Counted from the first letter of the stretch, positions 16,460 to 25,417 are shown. The stretch is 39,120 nt of DNA from Pseudomonadota bacterium (GCA_027624235.1 JAQBYB010000021.1:1-39120), one strand, 5' to 3'. A program made the numbers and translations. The notes: generated from the letters alone by a model not told the origin.

Positions 16460-18021
16460 TGACGGCCAAGGGTACAAAAGGCATCGTCGCCGCCGGTCAT
16501 CCCGAAACCACGCGCGCCGCCGCCATCATTCTGGAAGAGGGCGGCAACGCCTTCGATGCCGTGTTGGCGGCGATTTATGCGGCCTCGGTGGTTGAGCCGG
16601 TTTTGTGTTCGCTTGGCGGCGGAGGGTTTCTGCTGGCGCACCCGGGAGACGGCAAGCCGGTGCTGTATGATTTTTTCACGCAAACGCCGAAACAAAAGGC
16701 GACGGAGGAAGATCTGGATTTTTTCCCTATCGACGCCGATTTCGGCGCCGTGACCCAGGAATTCCACATCGGCATGGCGTCGATGGCGACGCCGGGAACG
16801 GTCAGGGGGTTGTTCCAGGTGCATCGCGATCATTGCACCATGCCGATGCGCCGGATCGTCGAGCCGGCGATGGCCTTGGCGCGCAATGGCTTTACCGTCA
16901 ACCGGCTGCAGGCCTATCTGTTTCAGGTGGTCGGGCCGATTTATATGTCTTCGGCGGCCAGTCGCGATATCTTCGCCGGCAGCGCCGATCCGGATGGTCT
17001 GAAAATCGAAGGCGAGACCATGACCAACCCGGATTTTGCCGATACCCTGGATGTCTTGGCCCGCGAAGGCGAAGACCTGTTCTACCGGGGCGAAATTGCG
17101 GCGTCCATTGCCGCCGATTGCCGCCATGGCGGCGGCCTGTTGTCGACCGCCGATTTTGAAGGCTACCAGGCGCATCAGCGCCAACCCCTTGGCGTCGATT
17201 ACCGGGGCGCGCGCATTCTCACCAACCCGCCGCCGTCGTCGGGCGGGATCCTGATCGCCTTTGCCCTGGAAATGTTGAAGGACATGGATATCAGGGGTTT
17301 GCGCTTCGGCACGCCCGAGTACTTCGGCTGTCTGGCGAAGGTCATGGAAGTGACCAACAAGGCCAGGATCGACAGCGGCTTGCTGGACGCCACCGAGTCC
17401 TTGTTGGACCCGGCATTCCTCGCCACCTACAAGTCGGAGATAACCGGCCAGCCCCAGGTTAATCGCGGCACCACCCACGTCAGCATTATCGATGCCGCCG
17501 GCAACGCCGCCGCGTTGACATTGTCCAACGGCGAGGGGGCAGGCTACATCGCGCCCGGCACCGGGATCATGCTCAACAACATGCTGGGCGAGGAAGACAT
17601 CAATCCGGCCGGATTCCACCGTTGGCCGGAAAATACGCGGATGTGTTCGATGATGGCGCCGTCGCTGGCGGTTGAACCCGGTGGCGGCCTGATCGCCTTT
17701 GGGTCCGGTGGCTCAAACCGGATCAGGACCGCCATTCTTCAGGTGGTGGTCAACCTTTTGGATTTTGGCATGTCCGTCGAAGACGCCGTCAATGCCCCCC
17801 GGGTGCATTTTGAAGGGGGGCTCTTGAATATTGAACACGGCATTGACGATGACGTAATCACCCGGCTGGTCGCCGATTTTGCCGAAACCAAATGCTGGGA
17901 CGAACGAAACCTGTTTTTCGGCGGCGTCCATGTCGCCCGCCGAAAGGCGTCATCAACGATTGGAAACGCCTTTCACGGCGCCGGCGATCCGCGCCGGGGC
18001 GGCGCCGTCGAAATCGTTTAG
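16459..18021 (+). CDS. Gamma-glutamyltransferase family protein
   Basis: 520-residue Ntn-hydrolase of the GGT family, which cleaves gamma-glutamyl bonds such as that of glutathione. The N-terminal GIVAAGHPETTRAAAIILEEGGNAFDAVLAA, the NPPPSSGGI segment, and the processing site RGTTHVSIID with nucleophile Thr338 are all present. The later SMMAPSL and FGSGGSNRI segments match the small-subunit active site. It lacks a signal peptide, unlike periplasmic E. coli GGT, so a cytoplasmic role or a dedicated gamma-glutamyl substrate is likely. It begins on the last base of the glycosyltransferase stop codon. A long antisense open frame over this gene is a GC-driven shadow. Confidence 0.88.
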   Translation: MTAKGTKGIVAAGHPETTRAAAIILEEGGNAFDAVLAAIYAASVVEPVLCSLGGGGFLLAHPGDGKPVLYDFFTQTPKQKATEEDLDFFPIDADFGAVTQEFHIGMASMATPGTVRGLFQVHRDHCTMPMRRIVEPAMALARNGFTVNRLQAYLFQVVGPIYMSSAASRDIFAGSADPDGLKIEGETMTNPDFADTLDVLAREGEDLFYRGEIAASIAADCRHGGGLLSTADFEGYQAHQRQPLGVDYRGARILTNPPPSSGGILIAFALEMLKDMDIRGLRFGTPEYFGCLAKVMEVTNKARIDSGLLDATESLLDPAFLATYKSEITGQPQVNRGTTHVSIIDAAGNAAALTLSNGEGAGYIAPGTGIMLNNMLGEEDINPAGFHRWPENTRMCSMMAPSLAVEPGGGLIAFGSGGSNRIRTAILQVVVNLLDFGMSVEDAVNAPRVHFEGGLLNIEHGIDDDVITRLVADFAETKCWDERNLFFGGVHVARRKASSTIGNAFHGAGDPRRGGAVEIV

Positions 18022-18124
18022 GGTTTCTCTCGCCTTTCAGGGCAAAAAGCACTAGTATCCGGACGGATTTAGAAGCGATATAAATTTAAGACAAAGTGTT
18101 CTGAGGGGCCGGGAGCTAATAACA

Positions 18125-18823
18125 ATGCCCGAAAATAAAATGGAAGACCTGTCCAACATCGACCTGATGTTGGCACTGAAGTCTGCCGAGCGGCAAAAAG
18201 TTGAAAAAGCCTGCAGCTTTAAACGATATGACGCGCATGAACAGATCATTGACCGCCAAAGCGAATCTACGGATGTGTATTTTGTCATCCTGGGCACGGT
18301 TCGTGTCGTCAATTATTCCCTGTCCGGGCGTGAAATCACCCTCGACGATATGAACGAAGGTGGCTATTTCGGCGAACTGTCCGCCCTGGATGGTGCGCCC
18401 CGCTCCGCTAGTGTCATGGCCCTTACCGATTGCCTTGTGGCGGCGTTACCCCAGGAACAATTCCTGAATCTTTTGGAAAAGCATTCTTCCATATCGCTGA
18501 AGGTGATGAAGTCTTTGGCCAGGATCGTGCGGACATCTACCGACCGAATCATGGATTTAAGCACCCTTGCCGCCAACAACAGGGTTCAAGCGGATTTATT
18601 AAGGCTGGCAAGAAACCATCTGGACGACGGCAACAAGGCGGAAATTTCTCCCATTCCCATGCACAGTGATATCGCCAGCCGTGCCTCAACCACCCGTGAG
18701 ACCGTTGCCAGGGTCTTGAACGACCTTGCCCGGCGCAATGTGGTGGAACGTCTAAAAGATAGCCTCGTGGTCCTGGATGTGGAACTCTTGAGCAATATGG
18801 TTGAGGAAGTCCGCGGCGAATAA
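18125..18823 (+). CDS. Crp/Fnr-family transcriptional regulator
   Basis: 232 residues: an N-terminal cyclic-nucleotide-binding fold and a C-terminal winged HTH. The phosphate-binding cassette FGELSALDGAPRSASV keeps the Glu, Arg and Ser that contact cAMP in CRP, so it probably binds a cyclic nucleotide. The N-terminal cysteines that hold the Fe-S cluster of FNR are missing. The HTH is in DIASRASTTRETVARVLNDL. The ATG at 18125 has GGGAG 9 nt upstream. It is about 100 bp from the gamma-glutamyltransferase and stands alone; the short membrane-peptide gene downstream might be a target, but this is speculation. Confidence 0.9.
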   Translation: MPENKMEDLSNIDLMLALKSAERQKVEKACSFKRYDAHEQIIDRQSESTDVYFVILGTVRVVNYSLSGREITLDDMNEGGYFGELSALDGAPRSASVMALTDCLVAALPQEQFLNLLEKHSSISLKVMKSLARIVRTSTDRIMDLSTLAANNRVQADLLRLARNHLDDGNKAEISPIPMHSDIASRASTTRETVARVLNDLARRNVVERLKDSLVVLDVELLSNMVEEVRGE

Positions 18824-18941
18824 GCCGCCTGAATTTTTTCCTTCCCCGCTTTTCCTGATTTTTCTTCTATTCTGTGATGTCGGTCACTTTCGCCGCGCCT
18901 TTTTCGTGGAAAACTCCTGTGCAGATAAAAGGAGAATGATG

Positions 18942-19037
18942 ATGACCACGTTAAAAGCATTCGGTGTTGCGATATCCCTCACTTTTATCTTGCTGGCGAT
19001 GATGCCGTCGGGATCGGTTTTTACCGGAGGGTTTTAA
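18942..19037 (+). CDS. 31-residue single-helix membrane peptide
   Basis: Three consecutive ATG codons (18936, 18939, 18942) follow AAAAGGAG; the third has the best spacing (7 nt from GGAG). The peptide is a short polar start, one hydrophobic helix (AFGVAISLTFILLAMMP) and a glycine/serine tail ending in TGGF. A strong terminator follows 55 nt after the stop, which argues for a real transcription unit. The rest of the 18824-19272 gap holds only that terminator and the divK upstream region. I recognise no family; it could be a small envelope-stress peptide, a toxin-like peptide, or a lipoprotein-like product lacking the Cys. Confidence 0.55.
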   Translation: MTTLKAFGVAISLTFILLAMMPSGSVFTGGF

Positions 19038-19092
19038 GTTGATGTCATAATAAAGGTGGTGATGAATACCCCTATATTCAAAAATGAAGCTC

Positions 19093-19122
19093 GGGTCGCT
19101 AAAAGGCGGCCCTTTTTTTTTA
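19093..19122 (+). terminator. Rho-independent terminator
   Basis: GGGTCGC / GCGGCCC stem (7 bp with one T-G pair), 6-nt loop TAAAAG, followed by ten T residues. It ends the small-peptide transcription unit and separates it from divK. Confidence 0.85.
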
Positions 19123-19168
19123 AGTTCTGTCATTTGACTTGCTAACCTGAATGTTCCATCATCTTTAA

Positions 19169-19217
19169 ATCAAAGGGTTTATGCCCCTTTGATGCCTGTT
19201 GAAGCTGGCAAAATGAT
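19169..19217 (+). promoter_or_regulatory. Perfect 9-bp palindrome overlapping candidate divK promoter
   Basis: ATCAAAGGG (19169-19177) and its complement CCCTTTGAT (19185-19193) flank a 7-nt spacer. There is no T-run, so it is not an intrinsic terminator. A candidate promoter TTGATG (19189-19194)-N17-AATGAT (19212-19217) begins inside the right arm, so the palindrome could be an operator for divK-pleD. Confidence 0.4.
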
Positions 19218-19272
19218 AAGCTGGCGTGTATTTTTTATCTTAAAATTGGGGCTTGATGTTAGGGAACTTTAA

Positions 19273-19638
19273 ATGGCGAAAACCATCCTGATCGTTGAAG
19301 ATAACGATTTGAACATGAAGCTGTTCAATGATCTGCTTCAGGCGCATGGCTATGAAACGGTGCAGACCATGGATGGTCGGAATGTGCTTGAGTTGGCCCG
19401 CGAACACAGCCCTGACCTGATCATCATGGATATTCAATTGCCTGAGATTTCAGGCCTTGAAGTTACCAAGATGCTGAAGGCGGACGATGAACTGAAAGGC
19501 ATCCCCGTCATCGCGGTGACGGCTTTTGCCATGAAGGGCGACGAAGTGAAAATTCGCGAGGGCGGCTGTGAAGGATACATCGCTAAACCGATTTCCGTTC
19601 CGACTTTCCTTGAAACGGTCGCTAAGTTTCTGAATTAA
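19273..19638 (+). CDS. divK: Single-domain response regulator DivK
   Basis: 121 residues, a stand-alone receiver domain. Phospho-acceptor Asp53 (IIMDIQLPE), acidic pocket Glu9-Asp10, Thr83 region (AVTAFAM) and Lys105 (AKPIS) are all intact. In Caulobacter, DivK is phosphorylated by DivJ and dephosphorylated by PleC; it controls CtrA through the DivL-CckA pathway and so cell polarity and division. An AGGGA site precedes the ATG. pleD follows after 32 bp, the same order as in Caulobacter. Confidence 0.93.
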   Translation: MAKTILIVEDNDLNMKLFNDLLQAHGYETVQTMDGRNVLELAREHSPDLIIMDIQLPEISGLEVTKMLKADDELKGIPVIAVTAFAMKGDEVKIREGGCEGYIAKPISVPTFLETVAKFLN

Positions 19639-19670
19639 AGCTTATTTTTAAATTTATCGGGTGATTTTCC

Positions 19671-21077
19671 ATGTCGGCGCGTATCCTCATCGTCGACGAC
19701 ACACCATCCAGCGTCAAGATGCTGGCGGCCAAGCTCACCAATGAATATTACCAGGTTTTAACCGCCGGCGACGGTCAGGCGGCCCTGGAAGCGGTCGATC
19801 GCGATGCCCCTGACCTTGTCCTGTTGGATGTGATGATGCCCGGCCTGGATGGCTTCGAGGTCTGCCGGCGGATTAAGGAAAATCCCAAAAATACGCATAT
19901 CCCCGTTGTCATGGTGACGGCGCTGGGCAACAGCGAGGACCGCGTTAAGGGCCTTGAGGCCGGCGCTGATGATTTTCTGACTAAACCGGTCGAGGATACG
20001 ACCCTATTCGCCCGCATTCGTTCGTTGGTTCGCTTGAAACATATGTTGGAACAGTGGCGTCTGCGCGGGGCGACGTCTGAGAAACTGGGCTTTGTGACCG
20101 AGGGCATCAATGTTCTGGATAGAGGAACTGCCGCCGATATCATCCTTGTTGACGACAGCACGGTCCAGAAAAAGAAAATCATCAAATCCCTTGGCGCTGA
20201 TAACGACCGGGTGACCGTGATTGATGATTATGAGGCCTCCGGCAGGGTCGCGGATATCGGCGGTGATGTTGTGGTCATCAGCCTTAACAGCGATTCCGAT
20301 GCGCCGCTTCGCATGGCGTCGCGTCTTCGCTCCCTGGACCTGACCCGCCAGGTTCCTATCCTGTTGATTGGCGACGCCGAGGACCAAGCCCTGTTCATCA
20401 AGGCGTTGGAATTGGGTGTTAACGATTACATCATGCGCCCCCTGGATGAACAGGAACTAATCGCCCGGGTCCGTACCCAGGTGCGGCGCAAGCGATACCA
20501 GGACCGGCTGCATGAAGACTTCCTCCAGCACCTGTCCATGGCCCTGACCGACAGCCTGACCGGGCTTCATAACCGACATTACCTTTCGACCCATTTGGAT
20601 GCGGTGATGGACCGGATGCGCGAAAGCGAAAAACCGGTGTCGCTGCTGATGATTGACGCCGATCATTTCAAGCAAATCAACGATTCCTACGGCCACAGCG
20701 TTGGTGATGAGGTGCTGTATGAAATCGGTCAGCGGATTTTACGCAATATCCGTGGGTTCGATTTAGCGGCGCGCTACGGCGGCGAAGAATTCACTGTGGT
20801 CATGCCCGACACTCCGATTGAGGTCGCCCTGGGCGTTGCCGACCGGTTATGCGAAAAAATGGCGAACGAGCCAATCAGTGTTTCCGGGTCCAAGCACAAG
20901 ATTGTGGTGACGCTCAGCATCGGCGTTTCGGTCAGCCGGGGGGGCGATGAAACCGCCGAGAATTTGCTGAAACAAGCTGACGATGCCATGTACCAGGCGA
21001 AAAAAGGGGGGCGCAATCAAGTCATTCCGAAGCCGCCGAAATCAGCAAAAACCGCTGTCGAGGCCTTGCCTGGATAA
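19671..21077 (+). CDS. pleD: Diguanylate cyclase response regulator PleD
   Basis: 468 residues: receiver domain with phospho-acceptor Asp53, a second degenerate receiver (about residues 154-270) used for dimerisation, and a C-terminal GGDEF domain. The active-site motif GGEEF is at 370-374, and the inhibitory c-di-GMP site RxxD (RGFD, 361-364) is in the canonical place, so product inhibition is expected. It makes c-di-GMP after phosphorylation by DivJ-like kinases and drives surface or stalk development. Forms an operon with divK. The last three codons and stop lie in the first copy of a 23-bp imperfect duplication. Confidence 0.95.
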   Translation: MSARILIVDDTPSSVKMLAAKLTNEYYQVLTAGDGQAALEAVDRDAPDLVLLDVMMPGLDGFEVCRRIKENPKNTHIPVVMVTALGNSEDRVKGLEAGADDFLTKPVEDTTLFARIRSLVRLKHMLEQWRLRGATSEKLGFVTEGINVLDRGTAADIILVDDSTVQKKKIIKSLGADNDRVTVIDDYEASGRVADIGGDVVVISLNSDSDAPLRMASRLRSLDLTRQVPILLIGDAEDQALFIKALELGVNDYIMRPLDEQELIARVRTQVRRKRYQDRLHEDFLQHLSMALTDSLTGLHNRHYLSTHLDAVMDRMRESEKPVSLLMIDADHFKQINDSYGHSVGDEVLYEIGQRILRNIRGFDLAARYGGEEFTVVMPDTPIEVALGVADRLCEKMANEPISVSGSKHKIVVTLSIGVSVSRGGDETAENLLKQADDAMYQAKKGGRNQVIPKPPKSAKTAVEALPG

Positions 21078-21114
21078 CCGCTTCGCGGGGGCCTGGATAA
21101 CCACTTCGCTGGAA
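21069..21114. repeat. 23-bp tandem duplication spanning the pleD stop
   Basis: CCTGGATAACCGCTTCGCGG begins at about 21069 and a second copy, CCTGGATAACCACTTCGCTGG, begins 23 bp later. The first copy encodes the final Pro-Gly-stop of PleD; the second lies between the convergent pleD and rpmG ends. It looks like a small slippage duplication that left the reading frame intact. Confidence 0.6.
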
Positions 21115-21282
21115 TTATTTGATTTTAGCTTCCTTGAACATGACGTGCTTACGGACGACCGGATCATATTTCCGGAATTCCATTTTTTCCGTCAAGTTAC
21201 GCGGGTTCTTTTTGGTGACGTAGTAGAACCCGGTATCGGCGGTGCTGACCAGTTTGACCAGTAGGGTGGTAGATTTCGCCAT
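21115..21282 (-). CDS. rpmG: 50S ribosomal protein L33
   Basis: 55 residues, beginning [20 protein letters not shown] and containing [32 protein letters not shown], the typical L33 ending. L33 sits near the E site of the large subunit. This form lacks the zinc-binding CxxC pairs, i.e. it is the zinc-independent C- form. The gene is convergent to pleD and has its own promoter (21365-21392) between it and the S41 protease gene. Confidence 0.95.
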   Translation of the reverse strand: MAKSTTLLVKLVSTADTGFYYVTKKNPRNLTEKMEFRKYDPVVRKHVMFKEAKIK

Positions 21283-21364
21283 CGTCCGTTTCTCTTAAGT
21301 TAGGACCCTTGCGGATCGTTGGGGGGCCTCTATAGAGCCCCTCAGTGGGCGCGTTTGAGCGCGC

Positions 21365-21392
21365 ACAATACAATTCGTCCGCACCCTGTCAA
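21365..21392 (-). promoter_or_regulatory. Promoter of rpmG
   Basis: On the minus strand: perfect -35 TTGACA (21387-21392), 16-bp spacer, -10 TATTGT (21365-21370). The predicted leader of about 75 nt contains a GGGGC/GCCCC hairpin around a TCTATAGA core (about 21323-21341), possibly a terminator of upstream transcription or a leader structure. Confidence 0.65.
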
Positions 21393-21410
21393 GTGGTGTC
21401 GCGGCCAAAA

Positions 21411-23012
21411 TCAGTAATGGGCCTGGTGGGGAGCCGCTGTCAGGTTCAGGGTCCGGGCAAATAGGGCGGGATCGTTGATCAACTGGCTGGCGACCCTTGC
21501 CTCCAGTTGGTTGCGACGGGGTTGCGATGGGCACGATTCGCGAAGCCGGGCACGGTTGGTTTCGTCCTGTCTGCCGGGTTTGCGCCAAGCCATCAGCGTG
21601 TCCTGGGTGTTCGAGCGATTATTCAGCACCTGTCTAATAATCTCACTGGCCTTGTCCATATCCGTATCCTGGGCGCTATCCTTGGCGTTGCTGGTGCAAA
21701 TCGCCGGCCGTATGCCCAAGCCATGAAAGATATATCCCGACGGCGCCACCAGGCGCGACCAGGTCAGGGTAATTTCGCCGTCATTGGGAAGGCGCAGCAC
21801 GGTTTGCACGGACCCCTTGCCGAAAGACGCCGTGCCGATGACGACGGCGCGGTCACGGTCCTGAAGCGCGGCGGCGACAATTTCGGCTGCCGAGGCTGAC
21901 TTTCCGTCGACCAGAACGACAACAGGAAGCCCGAACGCCAAGTCGCGGCCACCGGCCTCATAATGATGAATGCTGTCGGCATGGCGGCCACGGGTGCTGA
22001 TAATTTTGCCCTGGGTCAACAGAAGATCGGCGACCTTAATCGATTGTTTCAATAATCCGCCGGGGTTTCCGCGCAGGTCCAGAACAAGACCCTTCATGGA
22101 ATCGCCGAGTGTGGTACGCACCTGTTCCAACTTCTCCGCCAGGGACCGGGCGGTGTCCTGGTTGAAGCTCTTGATCTTGATGGAAACGATGCCGTCCTTA
22201 ATGGTTTCAGTAATCGTGACCGGGAAGATGTGGACGCGTTTCAGGGCGACGGTCAACGGCGCGGATGTGCCGGGGCGGGTCAGGGTCAATAGAATCCGGG
22301 TTTGTGTGGGGCCGCGCAGAATTTTTGAAATACTCTTTCTATCCAAGTCCTTAAGCGGGACACCGTCGGCATGGGTCAGGCGGTCTCCCTTGATAAGGCC
22401 GGCGCCATCGGCGGGAGTGAAGGGCAAAATTTCGGTCAGCACCGGAAGCCCGTCGACGATCCGGTAGCGGACGCCGATGCCGCCGAAACCGTCCCTTTTA
22501 CTGCGGTTTTGCTGGGCCTCATCGGCGCCGGCGTAGCGTGAAAAGATATCGAGATTGGACAGCACCCCATCGAAAACGGCCTCGTAGACGGCTTCCATGG
22601 TGGCGGTCCTTAATTCCACGGAGGCTTCCCTGGCGGCAATGATGATTTCGGTGGTCAGATTGGCCCAGCCCTGGACGTCATTGGACGGCGGCGCTGACCT
22701 GCGGGCGACTTCCCGGCCATCAGACAATAACACCACCATCCCGTCGGAGATCGATACCGTCAGCCCGGGGTCAATGGCGCCGAGGCCGCGAATGCCATCG
22801 AGGGCAATGACTCCGGTGGGCACTTGTTCGATATATTTATCGGTGACGCCGTTGTAGCCGGCGGTAAAAACCTCAGTCGCTTGAATCCTTGAAAAAATTG
22901 TTTTCTCGGCGGCCGGGTTATTGTCCATCGGCGCACAGGCGGCGAGCAGCAAAATTGCCAGTCCATAAAAACCGGTGAAATAAGCCCGCGAATGACGGCG
23001 GAGAAGGGTCAT
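21411..23012 (-). CDS. S41-family C-terminal processing protease, lipoprotein
   Basis: 533 residues. A lipoprotein signal with lipobox LAAC (Cys26) anchors it in the envelope. A PDZ domain (about 170-255; GFGGIGVRYR...FTPADGAGLIKGDRL) precedes the S41 protease domain with catalytic Ser in GKSASAAEI and Lys in SFGKGSVQT. Such proteases trim C-terminal tails of periplasmic substrates, including peptidoglycan hydrolases. The start at 23012 follows a weak site; the frame is open upstream into the end of rnr, but only the chosen ATG gives a clean lipoprotein signal. It follows rnr by 32 bp, probably in the same operon as topA and rnr. Confidence 0.88.
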   Translation of the reverse strand: MTLLRRHSRAYFTGFYGLAILLLAACAPMDNNPAAEKTIFSRIQATEVFTAGYNGVTDKYIEQVPTGVIALDGIRGLGAIDPGLTVSISDGMVVLLSDGREVARRSAPPSNDVQGWANLTTEIIIAAREASVELRTATMEAVYEAVFDGVLSNLDIFSRYAGADEAQQNRSKRDGFGGIGVRYRIVDGLPVLTEILPFTPADGAGLIKGDRLTHADGVPLKDLDRKSISKILRGPTQTRILLTLTRPGTSAPLTVALKRVHIFPVTITETIKDGIVSIKIKSFNQDTARSLAEKLEQVRTTLGDSMKGLVLDLRGNPGGLLKQSIKVADLLLTQGKIISTRGRHADSIHHYEAGGRDLAFGLPVVVLVDGKSASAAEIVAAALQDRDRAVVIGTASFGKGSVQTVLRLPNDGEITLTWSRLVAPSGYIFHGLGIRPAICTSNAKDSAQDTDMDKASEIIRQVLNNRSNTQDTLMAWRKPGRQDETNRARLRESCPSQPRRNQLEARVASQLINDPALFARTLNLTAAPHQAHY

Positions 23013-23044
23013 AGCCGTGATCGTCCGATAATTTACATGCCTCG

Positions 23045-25417
23045 TCAGCAAATGGTTGCCCAAAAGCCGAATGTGTATGTTCCAAGTATACAATATTTGG
23101 CTCGGTGGCATCTTTTTGCTTTGTTTTTTCGCCCCTTGCCCTTGCCGCGCTTGGCTTTCGCGGGTTTCCCCCTGGATGGACGAGGGGCTTGGGAATCGCC
23201 AGAATCGCCCGCACCGGCCAGGGCGAAGATCATGCCGCCGGAAACCGGGTTGGCTTCCATCAACGTAATCTCGATATTTTGGCCGAGCCGGTATTCATGA
23301 CCGCTTCGCCGGCCGCGCAGCGAATGATGGTCTTCGTCATGAACAAAATAGTCGTCGCCCAGGGTGCGGATGGGGATCAGGCCGTCGGCGCCGGTCTCTT
23401 CCAGGGTCACGAACAATCCGAATCGGGTGACGCCGTTGATGCGGCCTTGGAAACGGGCGCCGATGCGTTGTTCCAGATAGGCGGCGGTAAAACGGTCAAC
23501 CGCGGAACGCTCGGCGCCGGCAGCGCGGCGCTCGGTTTCCGACAGGTGCTTGCCGGCCTCGGCCATGTCGCGCGGCGTCTTCCCTAATCCGCCCTCGCCG
23601 AGGCTTCCGGCATCGATCAACGCCCGGTGCACCACCAGATCGGCATAGCGGCGGATCGGCGACGTGAAATGGCAATAGCGACGGAGCGCCAAGCCGAAAT
23701 GGCCGAGGTTGCCGGGGGCGTAGGCGGCCTGGGCTTGCGATCGAAGCACCATCAGGTTGACCATCGGCGCATGCGGCGTGTCTGCGGTCTTTTTAAGGAT
23801 CGCATTAAATTTTTTCGGTGAGGCGACACCACCCTTTTCGAAATTGATCTGGATGCTGGACAGGACTTCGCGCAGCGCCTGCAGCTTTTCCATCGAAGGC
23901 TCGTCGTGAACCCGATACAGGAAGTCCAGGCGCGCCTTTTCCAGCGTCTCGGCGGCGGCGACATTGGCGGCGATCATGAATTCCTCGATCAACTTGTGTG
24001 AATCGAGTCGTTGGCGGTTGGCGATAGCCTCGATGCTGCCATCTTCGGCCAGCCGGATCAGCCGTTCCGGCATCTCCAGGTCGAGGACGCCGCGCGCCTC
24101 GCGGTCCTTGAGTAACGCCGCAAAGGCCCCGTACAGCGGCTCGATCACGGTTTTCAGCAGGGGCTTGGTGATCTCGTCGGGGTGGCCGTCCCTGGCCGCT
24201 TGAACCTGCTCGTAAGTCAACCGTGCTTTTGATTGCATCATCCCGCGGTTGAATTGGTGACGGACAAGTTTGCCCGAGGCGTCGATCCAAAGATGCACCA
24301 CCATGCAGGGTCTATCCTCATGGGGCACCAGCGAACACCAGCCGTTGGACAGGGCTTCCGGCAGCATCGGCACCACCCGGTCGGGAAAATAAACAGAATT
24401 GCCGCGCTCATAGGCGCAGGTATCCAGGCTGTCGCCGGGGCGCACATACCAGGACACATCGGCGATGGCGACCAACAGGTGCCATCCACCGGGGTTTTTG
24501 GTATCGGCGTCGGGTTCCGCCCACACCGCGTCATCGAAATCTCGGGCATCGGCGCCGTCAATGGTGACCAGCGGGATTGCACGGAAATCATCACGGCCTT
24601 TTGCGGGGGCCGGGCCTGACGCGGCGGCCAGCTTGAGGGCGTCGTCGCTGAACCGGGTCGGCAGGCCGTAATCGGCGATGGCGATCATTGAGGCGGTGGC
24701 GGCGCCGCCGCCGTCGCCGCCGGCGACACGTTCGACGATCCTGGCCCGGCGCAGGCCCAATTTTCGGCCCGCCACAGGTTCAGCGCGGACCAGGTCACCG
24801 GGATTGGCATCCAGGGTGTCGGTGCTGTCGATCATATATTCGCCTCTGGATCGCCGATCCGTGGGACTGAGGCGGGCCTGACCGCCGACAATTCCGAAAA
24901 CGCCCAGAACCTGTTCCGGCGCGGCGGCGATGGTGCGGATAACCCGGGCTTCATAGGCGCCGTCATCGGTGGCGGTCAGGCGTGCCAGCACGCGGTCGCC
25001 GGTGCCGGGGGTCGACGGGCGGCGGGGGTCAGGAACCATAAAGATTTTGGGCGGTTCATCGTTGCCCTCCCAATTCACCGGCCGGGCCATCACTTCGCCG
25101 TCCATATCGGGGCCGGTGACCTGGATCACCGTCACCGCCGCCAGCGTTCCCGTTTTGCGGACGCGCTTGCCACGGTCTTTTTGGATAGCCCCGGACCGCT
25201 GCATTTCGCGCAGCCCCTTTTTCAAGATCATTTTCTGGCGCGCATCCAGCTTGAAGGCGCGCGCGATTTCGCGCTTGCCGACGCGCCCGGGGCTTTCCTC
25301 GATGAATTTCAGGATATCTTCGTTGCTGGGGAAGGGGGCCGACTTGGCGTGTTCCTTCGAGGCAGACTTCCTCGGGGCGGCTTTCCTGGGGGATTTTTTT
25401 CTAGGTGGTTTGGTCAA
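23045..25417 (-). CDS. rnr: Ribonuclease R
   Basis: 790-residue 3'-5' exoribonuclease of the RNB/RNase II family that degrades structured RNA and defective rRNA. A Lys/Arg/Pro-rich N-terminal tail and winged-helix segment (SNEDILKFIEESPGRVGKREIARAF) precede cold-shock domains. The RNB catalytic acidic cluster is in DGADARDFDDAVW, and an S1 domain lies near residues 660-745. The start is TTG at 25417, overlapping the topA stop (TTGA). After the usual basic tail the frame runs on for about 20 unusual residues (CHRAKYCILGTYTFGFWATIC), uncommon for the family; either the usual stop was lost or the tail is native. Confidence 0.93.
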   Translation of the reverse strand: MTKPPRKKSPRKAAPRKSASKEHAKSAPFPSNEDILKFIEESPGRVGKREIARAFKLDARQKMILKKGLREMQRSGAIQKDRGKRVRKTGTLAAVTVIQVTGPDMDGEVMARPVNWEGNDEPPKIFMVPDPRRPSTPGTGDRVLARLTATDDGAYEARVIRTIAAAPEQVLGVFGIVGGQARLSPTDRRSRGEYMIDSTDTLDANPGDLVRAEPVAGRKLGLRRARIVERVAGGDGGGAATASMIAIADYGLPTRFSDDALKLAAASGPAPAKGRDDFRAIPLVTIDGADARDFDDAVWAEPDADTKNPGGWHLLVAIADVSWYVRPGDSLDTCAYERGNSVYFPDRVVPMLPEALSNGWCSLVPHEDRPCMVVHLWIDASGKLVRHQFNRGMMQSKARLTYEQVQAARDGHPDEITKPLLKTVIEPLYGAFAALLKDREARGVLDLEMPERLIRLAEDGSIEAIANRQRLDSHKLIEEFMIAANVAAAETLEKARLDFLYRVHDEPSMEKLQALREVLSSIQINFEKGGVASPKKFNAILKKTADTPHAPMVNLMVLRSQAQAAYAPGNLGHFGLALRRYCHFTSPIRRYADLVVHRALIDAGSLGEGGLGKTPRDMAEAGKHLSETERRAAGAERSAVDRFTAAYLEQRIGARFQGRINGVTRFGLFVTLEETGADGLIPIRTLGDDYFVHDEDHHSLRGRRSGHEYRLGQNIEITLMEANPVSGGMIFALAGAGDSGDSQAPRPSRGKPAKAKRGKGKGRKNKAKRCHRAKYCILGTYTFGFWATIC

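Noticed and set aside
16438-17619. 393-codon open frame antisense to the gamma-glutamyltransferase
   Set aside because: His/Arg/Gly/Gln-rich shadow translation in a GC-rich gene; the plus strand has a full-length recognisable enzyme.
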